64,000 bases of DNA, from contig CP136064.1 of the NCBI GenBank assembly GCA_032622095.1, positions 273,877,614-273,941,613 of the forward strand. Direction: 5' to 3'. Under the pieces are notes generated by a model, which worked only from the letters and a program-made list of their open reading frames with translations, was not told where the DNA came from and ran no database searches. This document shows, piece after piece, positions 38,901 through 50,900 of the stretch. A program made the translations under genes and the position numbers. The DNA comes from Siphonodentalium dalli (Eukaryota > Mollusca > Scaphopoda > Gadilida > Siphonodentaliidae). The stretch's first letter is position 1. Each line of letters begins with the position of its first letter.

Positions 38901-41900
38901 GCAAAATACAGTGGCAGAACACATATAGAAATCGCTCCTTACAATGCCTAATAATATTTAAAGTCTAAGCCTTATGAATCGGTATAAGGAATCAAGAATT
39001 AGTTGAAATAACATCAGTGTAAAGACTATTTAGTTTGTTAATAACAAGAGCGTTCAGTTTGCAAGCCTTGTATAATGCATACTGCTGAATACATAGTTAG
39101 TGCTAGAAGTCATGAATTTATTTGCAGGAACTGGAAAATTCCATATCTTGTAAATAGCTATTGCATATTCCAATGTGGTAATGGGTAAATTAATGCTAAT
39201 AGATATGTGTATTTAAGTGTGAAGTCGCAGAACACTGAAATTTGATATATAGAATGAGAAGATTTTGCTGAAGATATATACTAGTTTGCAAAGAATATTT
39301 GTATAATAAGCTTAATACATCTCGAATGATGGTTGTGGTAGTGGTGGTAGCGTAGTAGAGGTGGTGATGGTGGTGATGGAACAATTATGAGTGACAGACA
39401 ACGTTTCATTAATGAACTTAGTCAAGTAGATTTGTTATTAAAGCTCAGCATTATATCCATTGAATGAGATAAATGTTCGATGAACAATGCTTTTATTTCG
39501 TAATTTCAGAGCATCACTGTATGACTTACATAGATATGCATGAATATGCATGTATACTTTCATTAAAGGATGCGGGTACCTTTTCAAACAAGTTTTGAAA
39601 AGGAAGGGCCGTTAATGATTTGTATATAAGTAGCATTTTTCAGAGTAACTAACTGGATAGCGTGTGAAACGAACCAGAACTTGTGTGGCTTGTTATATTT
39701 AAGTTATATTTAACTTCATATTAGTCATTTATATATGAAGTAGTCAGACAGGATGAACATGACCTGTGCATGGTAAGTATTTCCATGTTTTAATTCGTAT
39801 AAGTATTTACGTCGTGTAAAGACAAGTTGATATCATAAATATGTGTTATGTAGTGTCATATTTATAGGCGAATATGCGCTATGATGTAGCCAGCAATTTC
39901 AGCTGTTTTAATGTCATGTAGACAAGTGTATAATACTTTATATTATACGTGGTGAGGCCCGGATTTCTGTGATAAAGTGACAATTATATAGAAATGTGCC
40001 CTTTGTCTGTAAGACTGTATGTAAAGATGTACTCTTGGCTCGTACTTGTTATACTGACGTCACGTCGTGACAGTATGTGTAAATTATGCTCTCAAACTCG
40101 TAAAGCAGTAATCAGGTCAAATATGGACCTGTTTGTAGAATATGCTCTAAGAAAACCAGCATGTGAGGCTTTCCTTTGGTTGGGCTGCTGTTTCAATCAG
40201 AACAATGGAAATGCACAAACTCAGGAGGTATGGGTCTAAAGAATAAGATAAATAAATAAGTAAGTAGCCCCAATGACATATATTATATATAGAGTGATCA
40301 ATTCTATACAAAATATCAGGAGCCTGTCAATAAATTGTGACCCACAACCTGCATACCAATCTATCCAAACTTGAACCCGTCAGACAGCGGAACCCCTTCT
40401 AAAGCGAAGTCTTGCGTTGATGTCGGTATAGAAGTACAACACAAGAAAATCCGTGGGACAAAAAGGTTGCTAAACCCCTTTCTTCGCCATAGAAATTGAG
40501 CATATATATAATGTAGTTTTGCACCGAAAGGAAGTTTATATATGAGCTGTGATAGTCATATGCAACCTCTGATACAAGAACCACGGGAAAAATGGCATCT
40601 GAGCCATGTAGGATGGTAGACACGAGCATGTTTAAAAATGGAGTCTGGCCCCGTCATGACGTTTAGAAATAAGCGATAATATATCACGAATTTGCGACAT
40701 GCGACACCAGAGACCCCCAGGTCATGGCCCTGACGCCATGCCTAATTGTAGAATGTAGCATGATTGATTTCCAAGCTTCTCGCGACTGGGAAACCGGCTC
40801 ACCCAAATATGAGTGTATCAGCCAGCATACATGTATACATGAGCCTAGTTATGTACGAACTTCACGCATGGGGAAGCCGTTTCAAGTGATTGTAGAATCT
40901 AGCATAAAAATGCGTCTTTAAGTATGACCTTCGCGCACTGGGAATTAGCCATAAATAATCGTAAAAATCAGCTTGCATAATGAGCATAAGTCAGTTTGGG
41001 CCTCTCGCACGGGAAGTAGCTATGATATTATAATTCGCATAATCCATTGGAAATATTGACAGCAAAATTGCTATAAAATAACGAAAGTTGTGAGTTTCGT
41101 ACTCGGAAATGATTCGTTCCCGGAAGTGACAAGATTCGTTCCCGGAAGGGATAAAATTATTTACCGGAAGTGATAGATTCGTTACCGGAAAGGAGAGATT
41201 GGTTAGGAAATCGAACCACTCTGGAACAGGAATACGACGTACACTGTACTGTATGACGTCTCTTATTCTCTTCATTCCATGTTCATCACAATGAAGATTA
41301 TTTTCATTACAACACAGCAAAACGATTGTGTTATTTACAAGGTCGCACTTCGGTGTGTATATAACTAAAAATTATGCAATTTATATATGCATTCTCGGAT
41401 TTTAACCTTCATGTCTTTGTGACCCTATAACAAGTTATTTACAAGAATGCACGCTGATGTACATTCAGCATGCTGGCATTGTTTTACTTTGTGCATGTTC
41501 AACTTCTATCAGATACCATGGGATAAAGCCCTCATTAATATCTGGCAACCATGGACTATCCTTTCCATATTAATGCGGCGCAGTTAACAACAGACCAGGA
41601 CATGCAATCCTGGTCATTTATTGGATTTAACTGCAAAACTATTCTATAGCCCGGCTTTGCAGTTGCTTATCATTCTGCATAATCTTGGCATTTAGATATC
41701 GTATCACGGAAAGCGTGTGAACTACCGTTCATAAATAAGTATATGTCTTATAGTAGACTGAGAAATGTCGTGTTTTGTGTGATATTGTATATAATATGAC
41801 CAGAAAAGGTCGCGCAATGTCGGCTTATATATGCGTTCAGTATATAAATGGATATACAGACGTCTAAAGTCCCTATTTGTTATTGAATATTGACAGTTTG

Positions 41901-44900
41901 TTGAAATATAGATCCACATATTAATGGATCCCAAAAACGCTCTTTATTGAGCCTGTATATATGGTAATCGGCGCGGAAAACTTTTATATTGATATATAAA
42001 GCCAATACTTATCATGTCCTCTCAATTATAAACATACAGTGACATAGGCATGATATGTATACTAGAGAACGCCGCCCATACTCTAGGTCTGATAGCGTGT
42101 ACGGGACCCCCGAACTCACTAGCTATCAAGCCCAGAACAATAGACCACATTCCACAATTATACTCAAGCCAATTTCACTGTACGTTATCACTTGTTTTAT
42201 CTCTAGTTTTAAGAAAACAAAAAAGGAAGCATAATCTCGACTGCTATGCCTTGTTGTATGAACTTATTTAACTAAATTTATGTTGCAATTGGAACAGATA
42301 ATCTAAAATTACCCTTTTAATATACTAAATGGCTGACAAAATCATAGGATGAATCAGGTACATATATGCACATTACTGCAGATGCGAAATGGGCGATGAT
42401 TATCATGTCATCATCATGTGTACTGAGCTGCACGGAATAATAAGCAAAATATCGCCAAATTGTTGTGAAACCAATTTATTTCCGACCATTAATTTTGTAA
42501 AATTATTATTTAATCCTTTGTTCGTTTTTCCCTCTGGGAGTGTATATATGCTGAATCGTGCATTACGCATGCACAATTCAAAATATGATTCGGTGACATA
42601 TGTATAGGTATTATAGTTGTGTATCAAGAGATAAAACTGAACCATTGAATAATAATAATACCTGTATTGAGTAATGACTGAATGAACATTTTATATTAAA
42701 AGACATACTATGCGCTTGTTCGGGTGCGTGAAACTGATAAGATGGTATTCGAGCGCTATGCCAATGGAAAGAAGGTAAACTTCTACTAACATCGCTGAAA
42801 ATATGAAGCAAATCGACCAAAACACTCCATAGAAAACTTCGTTTGAACAATGCTCAATTGTAAATATTTAGTAATCGATTCGGGACGCATGTATCTGTAA
42901 TAAACGAAATAAATGTCGGCCCCAAGAACTACATCAACTTAATATATGAGAAGGGCTGTATGTGTCATTATTCCATAATTTTAGTTGATCACCATGTCTG
43001 GGTGATTCATATTACTTTAATGAGCTGTATTTGTTTAACCATTTATATATAGTGTAAATATGATTGCATGTTTCGTTCCAATCGGCGACTTTTGGTAACA
43101 AACTACATGAAAATATAAAATTAAAATCCAGTACATGTAGGCCCGTCGCATTAATTTTATCTAGCCTCATGAACACACGCCTTTGTCCTCGGCATGAGGT
43201 CCGCAACGTTCTGATCAAAACAATACCATGTGTAATTAACTACACGGTAACTTGAAATATATATTTGGAAACTGCAGCGTTATCTGTACCATTATGCAAT
43301 GAATAGTCACTTATATGGAACATATAGTGTTGACATTTCAAATGAACATGTGCGAAAATTGAAAACGGAAGATCTAAAACTGATAACAACGCATAGGTTG
43401 TTTAATGCAAGGTACTAATTTGAGCCATACATTTGCTACACGCGTTCTAATAAAGCGAGTTTTCTATTTACGAGACTGCGAATCAGCAATCATAGATTGG
43501 AAATTAACAAAGGGGAGACACAAACAGCCCACTACTCGTTAAGGGAAGATTATTTAAGGTGTGTAAATGTAAACAAATTGAAACTGAATACCATTTTACA
43601 TTCTTCAGCAATAGCAATTTGGGAGAAATTTAGATTTATTATGAGGAATGAACACAAAGCAACTATTATTCCTGTATTTGACATTATCCGGTCTTTCTTC
43701 ACCGCTTGAAATTTCAATGAAAGCTAGTCAATCAATAATTTATGACCAATGAATCCCACGTTATAGGATGAAGAAGAGGAAAACGAAATTTGTTAGAAGA
43801 CCACATTTTTTTCATGTATATGCCAATGTTTGTCAAATTATATGTATTTTATTCATGTTTTGCAACTGCGCATTTGGGTGTATTTTGAATTTATTCTTAT
43901 CTTATATTATCGGTTTAAATGAATGTATGTTGTATGGGCATATGCATTGTTCCGTGAATTGAAACATGCGCCAAGTAGTTTACAGTATGCTTGTATACAA
44001 ATTCTAATTAGGTTATACTTGGGGTTTATATTAAAACGAAGATTTGGTTTGGTTTGGTTTATTAGGGTTTATCGTCGTTCTAGCCGCTAGGCCACACAAG
44101 ACGTTGCCCATTTTACGGGTGGAGGAATGACCACGCAGAGACTTGATTTCACCGAGAAATTGTCCCACGGCGTGTAGAAACACCGACCCACGAAAATCAA
44201 CTGACAAACTGGCCCAGATTAAAACAAAGAAGCTATGTGTTCTATGTGTTGAGATGTATAATAAAGAGCGTCTGTTCTCCCGCTGTGGTATACAATAAAG
44301 AGCGTCTATGATGAGTCGCGGTATATCTAATAAAGAGCGTCTATGATGCCGTCACTTATATATAATAAAGAGCGTCTATGCTATATTCGTGTGATTAATA
44401 AAGAGCGTATGTGCTGTCGTGGTATATAATAAAGAGCGTCTGTTTTGCAATCGCTATATGGGGAAATGAATTTTGCACTGTCTAGGTTTTAGGTCAGTGA
44501 AAATAAATTGGCATTGTTAGAATTTTAGACCAATGAATATGACCATAAATATTGAATATGTTTAAGATTATACCATGCAGTTGCCACTCATAATGCCTTC
44601 CACCATTAGACTATTTTCAGTTTACCGAAATTTCACGGATTAAAATGAATAAATTATGTGTTCTGCTTTATATCTTGCATTAATTATATAATGTAAATAC
44701 CTATACAGAATCACACAAAAGTTATACATCTTTTTCCGTGTAGAATTAGAATCTGGAATCTGGAAATGTCACAGCTCCGAAATTTCGAGGATGAGGTCCG
44801 TGTACATAAACATATCTCTCGTGCTCTCTCTCTCTCTCTCTGGAAACTGTAATTAGTTCCATCCGGTCAGTGTTCAGAGTTAAGTAACGACATAGTACTC

Positions 44901-47900
44901 CCGTCTACTTGATCGCCCTTTAGTGAAATTCTGCATGCAGTCGAAGAGTCTTGAGCTGTCTTTCGATGTATTCCTCCATCGTATTAGTTTTCATTGTATG
45001 ATGGATCTGTTTTGCCCGGTGGATTCTGACACCAGTGTGGCAGTGCGGAATTTCGGGTGTGGGTGATTCCCTACTTTTGTTGATTGAAATCCTCTGCCAT
45101 TTCTACTTTTTCATTTCTGTGGGGAATTAGCTGGGTAGGCTGTTGGTACCTAAAGTCATGAAAACAGAACAGTATAAATAGTTGTGATGAGAATTTATTC
45201 GTTCCAAAGTCTAATAGTAAACAAACCAGAATTAGAATCAGAATGATAATAACAGAATAAGCTGTGGTAACAATTCAGCGACCATACATCAATAAACCAA
45301 TCAATCAATCTTTATTTAGATTTAAGCATATGTTTGGTCCTCTAGCCTAGCCCAAGATAAAGTATAGAACGATAGGTGTATATTAATTATAAGAATGTGA
45401 TTCTTTGATGTGAAAAGCTCGAAGCTGAATGCGGATTTCCATTTGCATTTAAGTAAACTTTTATCAATAGGTCTATTTAAAAGGACCCATGCAGCTTTAA
45501 ATTGGGAAATATCTTCGAAGCTAGCCTAGGCTAGGAAACTTGTAATGGCTAAGTTTGGATGGTTCAATTGATTGAACCGTGGTAGAATACTATGGTTGAA
45601 AGTAATTTCGTATTTGATTGTTAAATGTTTTGCTCCATTAAGTGACCGAATCATGGTTGAATTTAACAGTTGCCAGTGCATGCAACTTCGATTGATTGGT
45701 TGGATGGATGAATTCAGACATATATTGATCTATGCTTATAATAACATTGAAGTAATACATAATATATGTGATGGGGAAACACATTTGCCAGCGCGTAGAT
45801 GCGATTATATATAGTTAACTGTCCCCCGAACTATTTGGGCATTGTATGATTTCGGAAATGGAATATAGCCTTGCATTGAACACTCCAGGCCAAACCCGGG
45901 ATAATTTGAATTATATGTGGCCCCTAAACCCTATTTGCGAAACTGAAGAATGTGATACACAAATATATCAAATTAGTAGACAAACATAACACCTGAACAT
46001 GGCTATACAAAATTACCCGGAACCAGGATGAAAGATTGGCCTGTTGCATAATCGCCAATAATAATACAAATGTGTTACAGTTGAACAAACTCCGAATTTA
46101 ACAGAAAAACTTTACTCACAAGATTCACATATTCACATTGAAAATATCTCGCTTATTACAAATATTCATGGTGTATTAATAAAAAGAAATCTGCAAACGA
46201 AAAGTATCGTAGTTTTTTAACTCACCTAAAGTCATGAAAACAGAACAGTATAAATAGTTGTGATGAGAATTTATTCGTTCCAAAGTGACGACTTTCCCAT
46301 CACAATCCATATTTATACCCCCTGTTCTGCAAGGTGGCCTGAGGTGGTCATTTTGTCAGTATTCACCAATGAAAATTCTTAGTATTGGCAAGAACATAAT
46401 TTCAGCCAACCATATCTTATGCCCAGGCGCGCTATTTTTCTTTGGTGGCATGATGGACATACTTATTCCACATATGTCTTGGTGATTCACGCTAGATAAA
46501 ACGCATACACGCCAGATAGCACGTGTGTAATTATTTTTACATTCCGCCTGGCATTAAGCCTGGAATTAATATCCAGGCCTTTGGTCCAGCGCTTTGGTCC
46601 AGCGCGTTTGTCGGCGATTCTAATCATGGTAATCTATTTTCCATACAAAATATGCATGATCAGTTGGGAGACTGGCAGCTTATAATTAAAACCCGATAAA
46701 TTACAGATGGTCAATTATTTCCAACACGCCGAAGAAATGTTCTGCGTGTGGAATATATGTAATGCATTAACTAACATTAGTGGTTTTGAATATAACACTC
46801 TCTCTGTGTAACTCCGAACCAATATTTTCCACGTTTTCTGATCTCCATACAATCTGCCATCCACTCTAGAAATGTTTGTATAATATTCAAAGTATATTTT
46901 CTGAAACCGATAAAATAAAGTGACCCCAGTCTAGACATTTTTGAGCATAATATTTGAAATATAAGATATGAAATTTCACAATATGACACAAATATGGATA
47001 TCATTGGAACCGGCTCCTTGACCACATTGTGATAGTTACAGTTATGCCCTGTGCCAATGCATTCTCTTATATATGCGAGTCGACCATAGGTCGCCTCGCA
47101 TATATAAGAGAATGCATTGGCCTAAAAAAAATCTTTTTTTAACACTTTTTTACCATTTTTTCTTACATTCTTTAACAATTTTATAATTTTAAATGTGTTA
47201 AGCCAATGCATTCTCTTATATATGCGAGGCGACCTATGGTCGACTCGCATATATAAGAGAATGCATTGGCACAGGGCCCTTCTGTTGGGTAAAGGGTTAA
47301 ATTACACACAAAATTACGCCCTCCATGTGCCATCAGATAGTTACTTGGGAATCCCAGGGCAGGGAAACAAGATATTGATTTATAAGAAATAATTATACCC
47401 CCACTTTCGAAGAAAATGGGGGGTATACAGGATTGACTGCGTCTGTCGAGCCGTCCATCCGTCACGTTTTCTCCCTCCGTGTGTCTGTCCATCCGTCCGT
47501 CCGACCTCATAACTCGAACAACTATGAACCGATTTTAATAACTTTTTGTATGCAATCTCCTCAGGACGGTCTCTCCGCATGATGCTAATTGTGGTTCAAG
47601 TTACACCTCATTTACGACTTATTTTGACTTAGAAAATTCTGTCCAACTTAATAACTTTAACAAATATGAACCGATTTCAATAATTTTTGGTATACATGCT
47701 TCTCACAATACCCTCTCTACATGATGCGGCTAGGGATTGGCTCAGACTGTTTTTCGTAATATTACGCTTCATTTTCGACTTATTTTGACTTAGAAAATTC
47801 TGTCTGACTTAATAACTTTAACAAATATGAACCAATTTGAACAATTTTTTCTGTATAGGCTTCTTGTGACACCATATCGATATTTTAGTCCGAATTTTTC

Positions 47901-50900
47901 TTTAAAGTTAAAATTATTTTTGTTGGGTTTGCGGATAATGAGGGATGAATTTGCCACGGTGGGGGTATGCTAGCACTCGAGTGCACACCTCTTGTTCTTG
48001 TTTATATTAACCCTTTCATGACTGGAGTGTCCTGAATTATTTAAAAAACCGTGTGCCTTGCATTCTTATATAAGAGAATAAATTCTTAAAAGAGAATCCA
48101 TAGGCCTAACAATATATACCTTGACCTTTTAAACAAGTGCATTCTCTTATATCTGGGAGACTCGCATATATAAGTGAATGCACTGGCACAGTATCCTTAA
48201 TGCTGCACCAGCACAACTCCCGTCGTGAAAGGGTTAACTTTATGAGTTATAACAAAATTTTGTCTTCAAACTTTTCGGATATAACTGCATAAATTTAAGC
48301 GGTGAAACAAGTTATTTCTTAATTATTTGAAGGCTTAGGCCAATACAAATAAATTTTTAGATTTGCATCCCAACTTTTTCAGACAAAAGGGAGGGGATGG
48401 CGTATTTTATTTTATTCTTCCACACATAAATGGTCATCGACTGTCTCTAATATTGAAGCAGTATTCTATGTGATAAAATACAAGGTGATTAAGATTGTCC
48501 ACTTTGATCAAAATAGAGTGATTTTAATGGGTCATAGAAATGTAATTTGACGGTTAAGGCATGCAAAAAAAGTTTACATTAAAGATATCAAGGTAAAAAA
48601 AATATTGAGGAGGGGGACTAAAAATCGGGTCGGAGGGGATGTAAATCAAGCTATTTTTTATATATTGATCTTATGTTCCAATATTATTCTAATTCTGATA
48701 TTTGCTTTCAGATATTAGGCGCTGTTTTGAAAAGATGAAAGGTTTAAAATTATCAGGGTCGGAAAAGAGAATATTAACAGACACAGCCAGGGAGAAGTTA
48801 CGTGAAAAGTACTTGCCAAGCCGAGGGAAAACGAGGACGACATCTCAGAAAGTCACACCAATCATGAAGCCAACTGAGGATGTAAAACCTATATTGAATT
48901 CCAAGGGGAAGGCCCCCGTCAAGTCCAGGTCCTTTCATAAAAAGGGCTCAAGGTATATTATATCATTTAATCTGATATTATCTTAGATTCTCAGCAAGCC
49001 TTGAAATAGTGTGCCTGATATTTGCAGAATGAGGTCCCCAGAGGGTGAATTTAGTGATGCTATCATGCATGGTGGGCTAGCATTACCAAATTAATCCTCT
49101 GGGAACCTCATTCTGCTTTGGCCTCGACTGCTATGGGAGACTAGGATCAGATTGAAGTTCCCCAGTTGAAGTTTGTGATGTTCACCCATTAGTCATCTCG
49201 ATTATGCATTTTATCTTCTGTAAATTAGGGGATATAGAAAATAAATAGAAGGGAAAAAGTAACTAAAACAATGTTAATTTGAAACTGTAGATACTTCTGG
49301 AAGACGTGGCTTAAGCAGAATGAGGTCCCCAGAGGGTGAATTTAGTGATGATAGCCCACTATGCCGGATAATGTCACTAAATTCACCCTCTGCGGACCTC
49401 ATTCTGCAAATGACAGACACACTATATCCAGACTTGATTTGCAGGGTTCCTATGCAAAGTCATATTCCTGTCATTTGCAGAATGAGGTAATCAGAGGGTG
49501 AATTTAATGATGCTATCCTGCATAGTGGTCTAGCATCACCAAATGCACCCTCTGGGGACCTCATTCTGCATGGCCTCATCTGCTATGGGATACATACTCA
49601 GATTGAAGTTCCCAAGTGGTGAATAGTGTGATGTGCACCCATTGGGAATCTCAATTATGCAATGTGTCATCTGCCAATTTTGGGGATATAGAAAAACTAT
49701 GCAAAAAAAGAAGTAGAATCTATGTGAAGTAGTTTCTATAGAAATTTGATAATAAAGTAATTTCCAGGGAAGATGAGGCCTAAGCAGAATGTGATCCCCA
49801 GAGGGTGAATGTCATGATGCTGGCCTGCTATGCGGGATATAGTAACTACAGGCTGTCCAAACCCCCAAGTTTATTGGTCAAATGTGCTGAAATATTTTGA
49901 TAAAAATCAGGAATAGAAGTAAGATAGAGTTTTCCCCCCTTGCTACGCTATTGCAATAGAAGGTACGAAAACTGGAGCAGTTCGACAACCGGTGTACATG
50001 TTTATTGGCCATGTTTATGATGGTTATTTGAAGTTTTATTGTCCATCATCCATTGCGGTACATATACAGTCTCTAATTAGTCATAGGAATGACTAATTAG
50101 TCATAAGTGAATCAAGACTTTCTATGCTAGTTTGGAAGATCACTTTATCTTTACGTTTCAACAGTATTTACATTCTGTATTTTTATATGAATCGGATATG
50201 TAGTTATCCGTGTTGTTAAAAATTATTGTGCCTATATTAAAATCATATCAATATATATATCATTCTGGGTAATCCCTGTATGATGTACAGGGTAGTACAA
50301 TGTCATAATTTGTCATTGGTATTATCAGATTAAATTAGTTTATATCCATTACAAAGTTCTCGCTACATTTTCTGAACCTGGCCGGGAAGGTTTGATAACC
50401 CATGTTTACTATGGGCAGTAAAAAATAAAAATAAAACCCTTGCTCCCGCATGGATTTTCGAAATAAAAATTGTCTGAGAATCAAATATATTTTTTTTGCC
50501 TTAGCACACCCTAGAGACCACATCCCTCAGCTGATCATCACCAAACTTCAAACGGATCTTTGTGGGTGACCTCTAGATGAGAGCCATCAATTTATTTCTA
50601 AATTTGTTAAAAAACATGGCTTCCAGCAACTGTCTTGGATTTCATATTTGACTTTATCGGCACACCCTGTAGCCCACATATATTGAACAATTGTTTTAAA
50701 AAAAATTTGACCTATTTAGGATCACCTAGATGGGAGCTATAAAATCATGGCTCTTTGGGTTGACCTCTGATATTACTTTACCCTTTCATGACGCGAGCTT
50801 CCTTAATTTTTGCGAAAACACTGTGCCAGTGCAATCTCTTATATATGCGAGTCTACCAAAGATCGCCTCGCATATATAAGAGAATGCATTGGCCTAACAA

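Larger units (their letters stand above)
36278..46988 (-). mobile_element. LARD-like LTR retroelement, 10,711 bp, no long open frame
   Basis: Two direct repeats of 1953 bp (36278-38230, 45036-46988) at a constant offset of 8758 bp, each TG...CA, flank a 6805-bp interior. Target duplication CAAA lies at 36274-36277 and 46989-46992, inside a MITE. On the minus strand the interior starts CTGGTGTCAGAATCCACC (45035 downwards), a primer-binding-site form complementary to a tRNA 3' end in CCA, and it ends with the purine tract AAGGGGGTGG against the 3' LTR (38240-38231). The longest interior frames are about 110 codons on either strand and show no gag, protease, RT, RNase H or integrase motif. Non-coding interior, long size, PBS and PPT together fit a large retrotransposon derivative. 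Confidence 0.88.

Noticed and set aside
44258-44450. Repeated AATAAA as a cluster of polyadenylation signals
   Set aside because: The motif is part of a tandem unit inside a non-coding element and on the strand opposite to it; nothing indicates transcript ends there.
38231-45035. Possible gag-pol remnant in the LTR element interior
   Set aside because: Frames on both strands are under about 110 codons, and I saw no RT (YxDD), protease (D-T/S-G) or zinc-knuckle motif by eye.
45021-45035. tRNA gene ending in CCA (GGATTCTGACACCA)
   Set aside because: No cloverleaf can be built upstream. Its place next to an LTR end makes a primer-binding site the better explanation.
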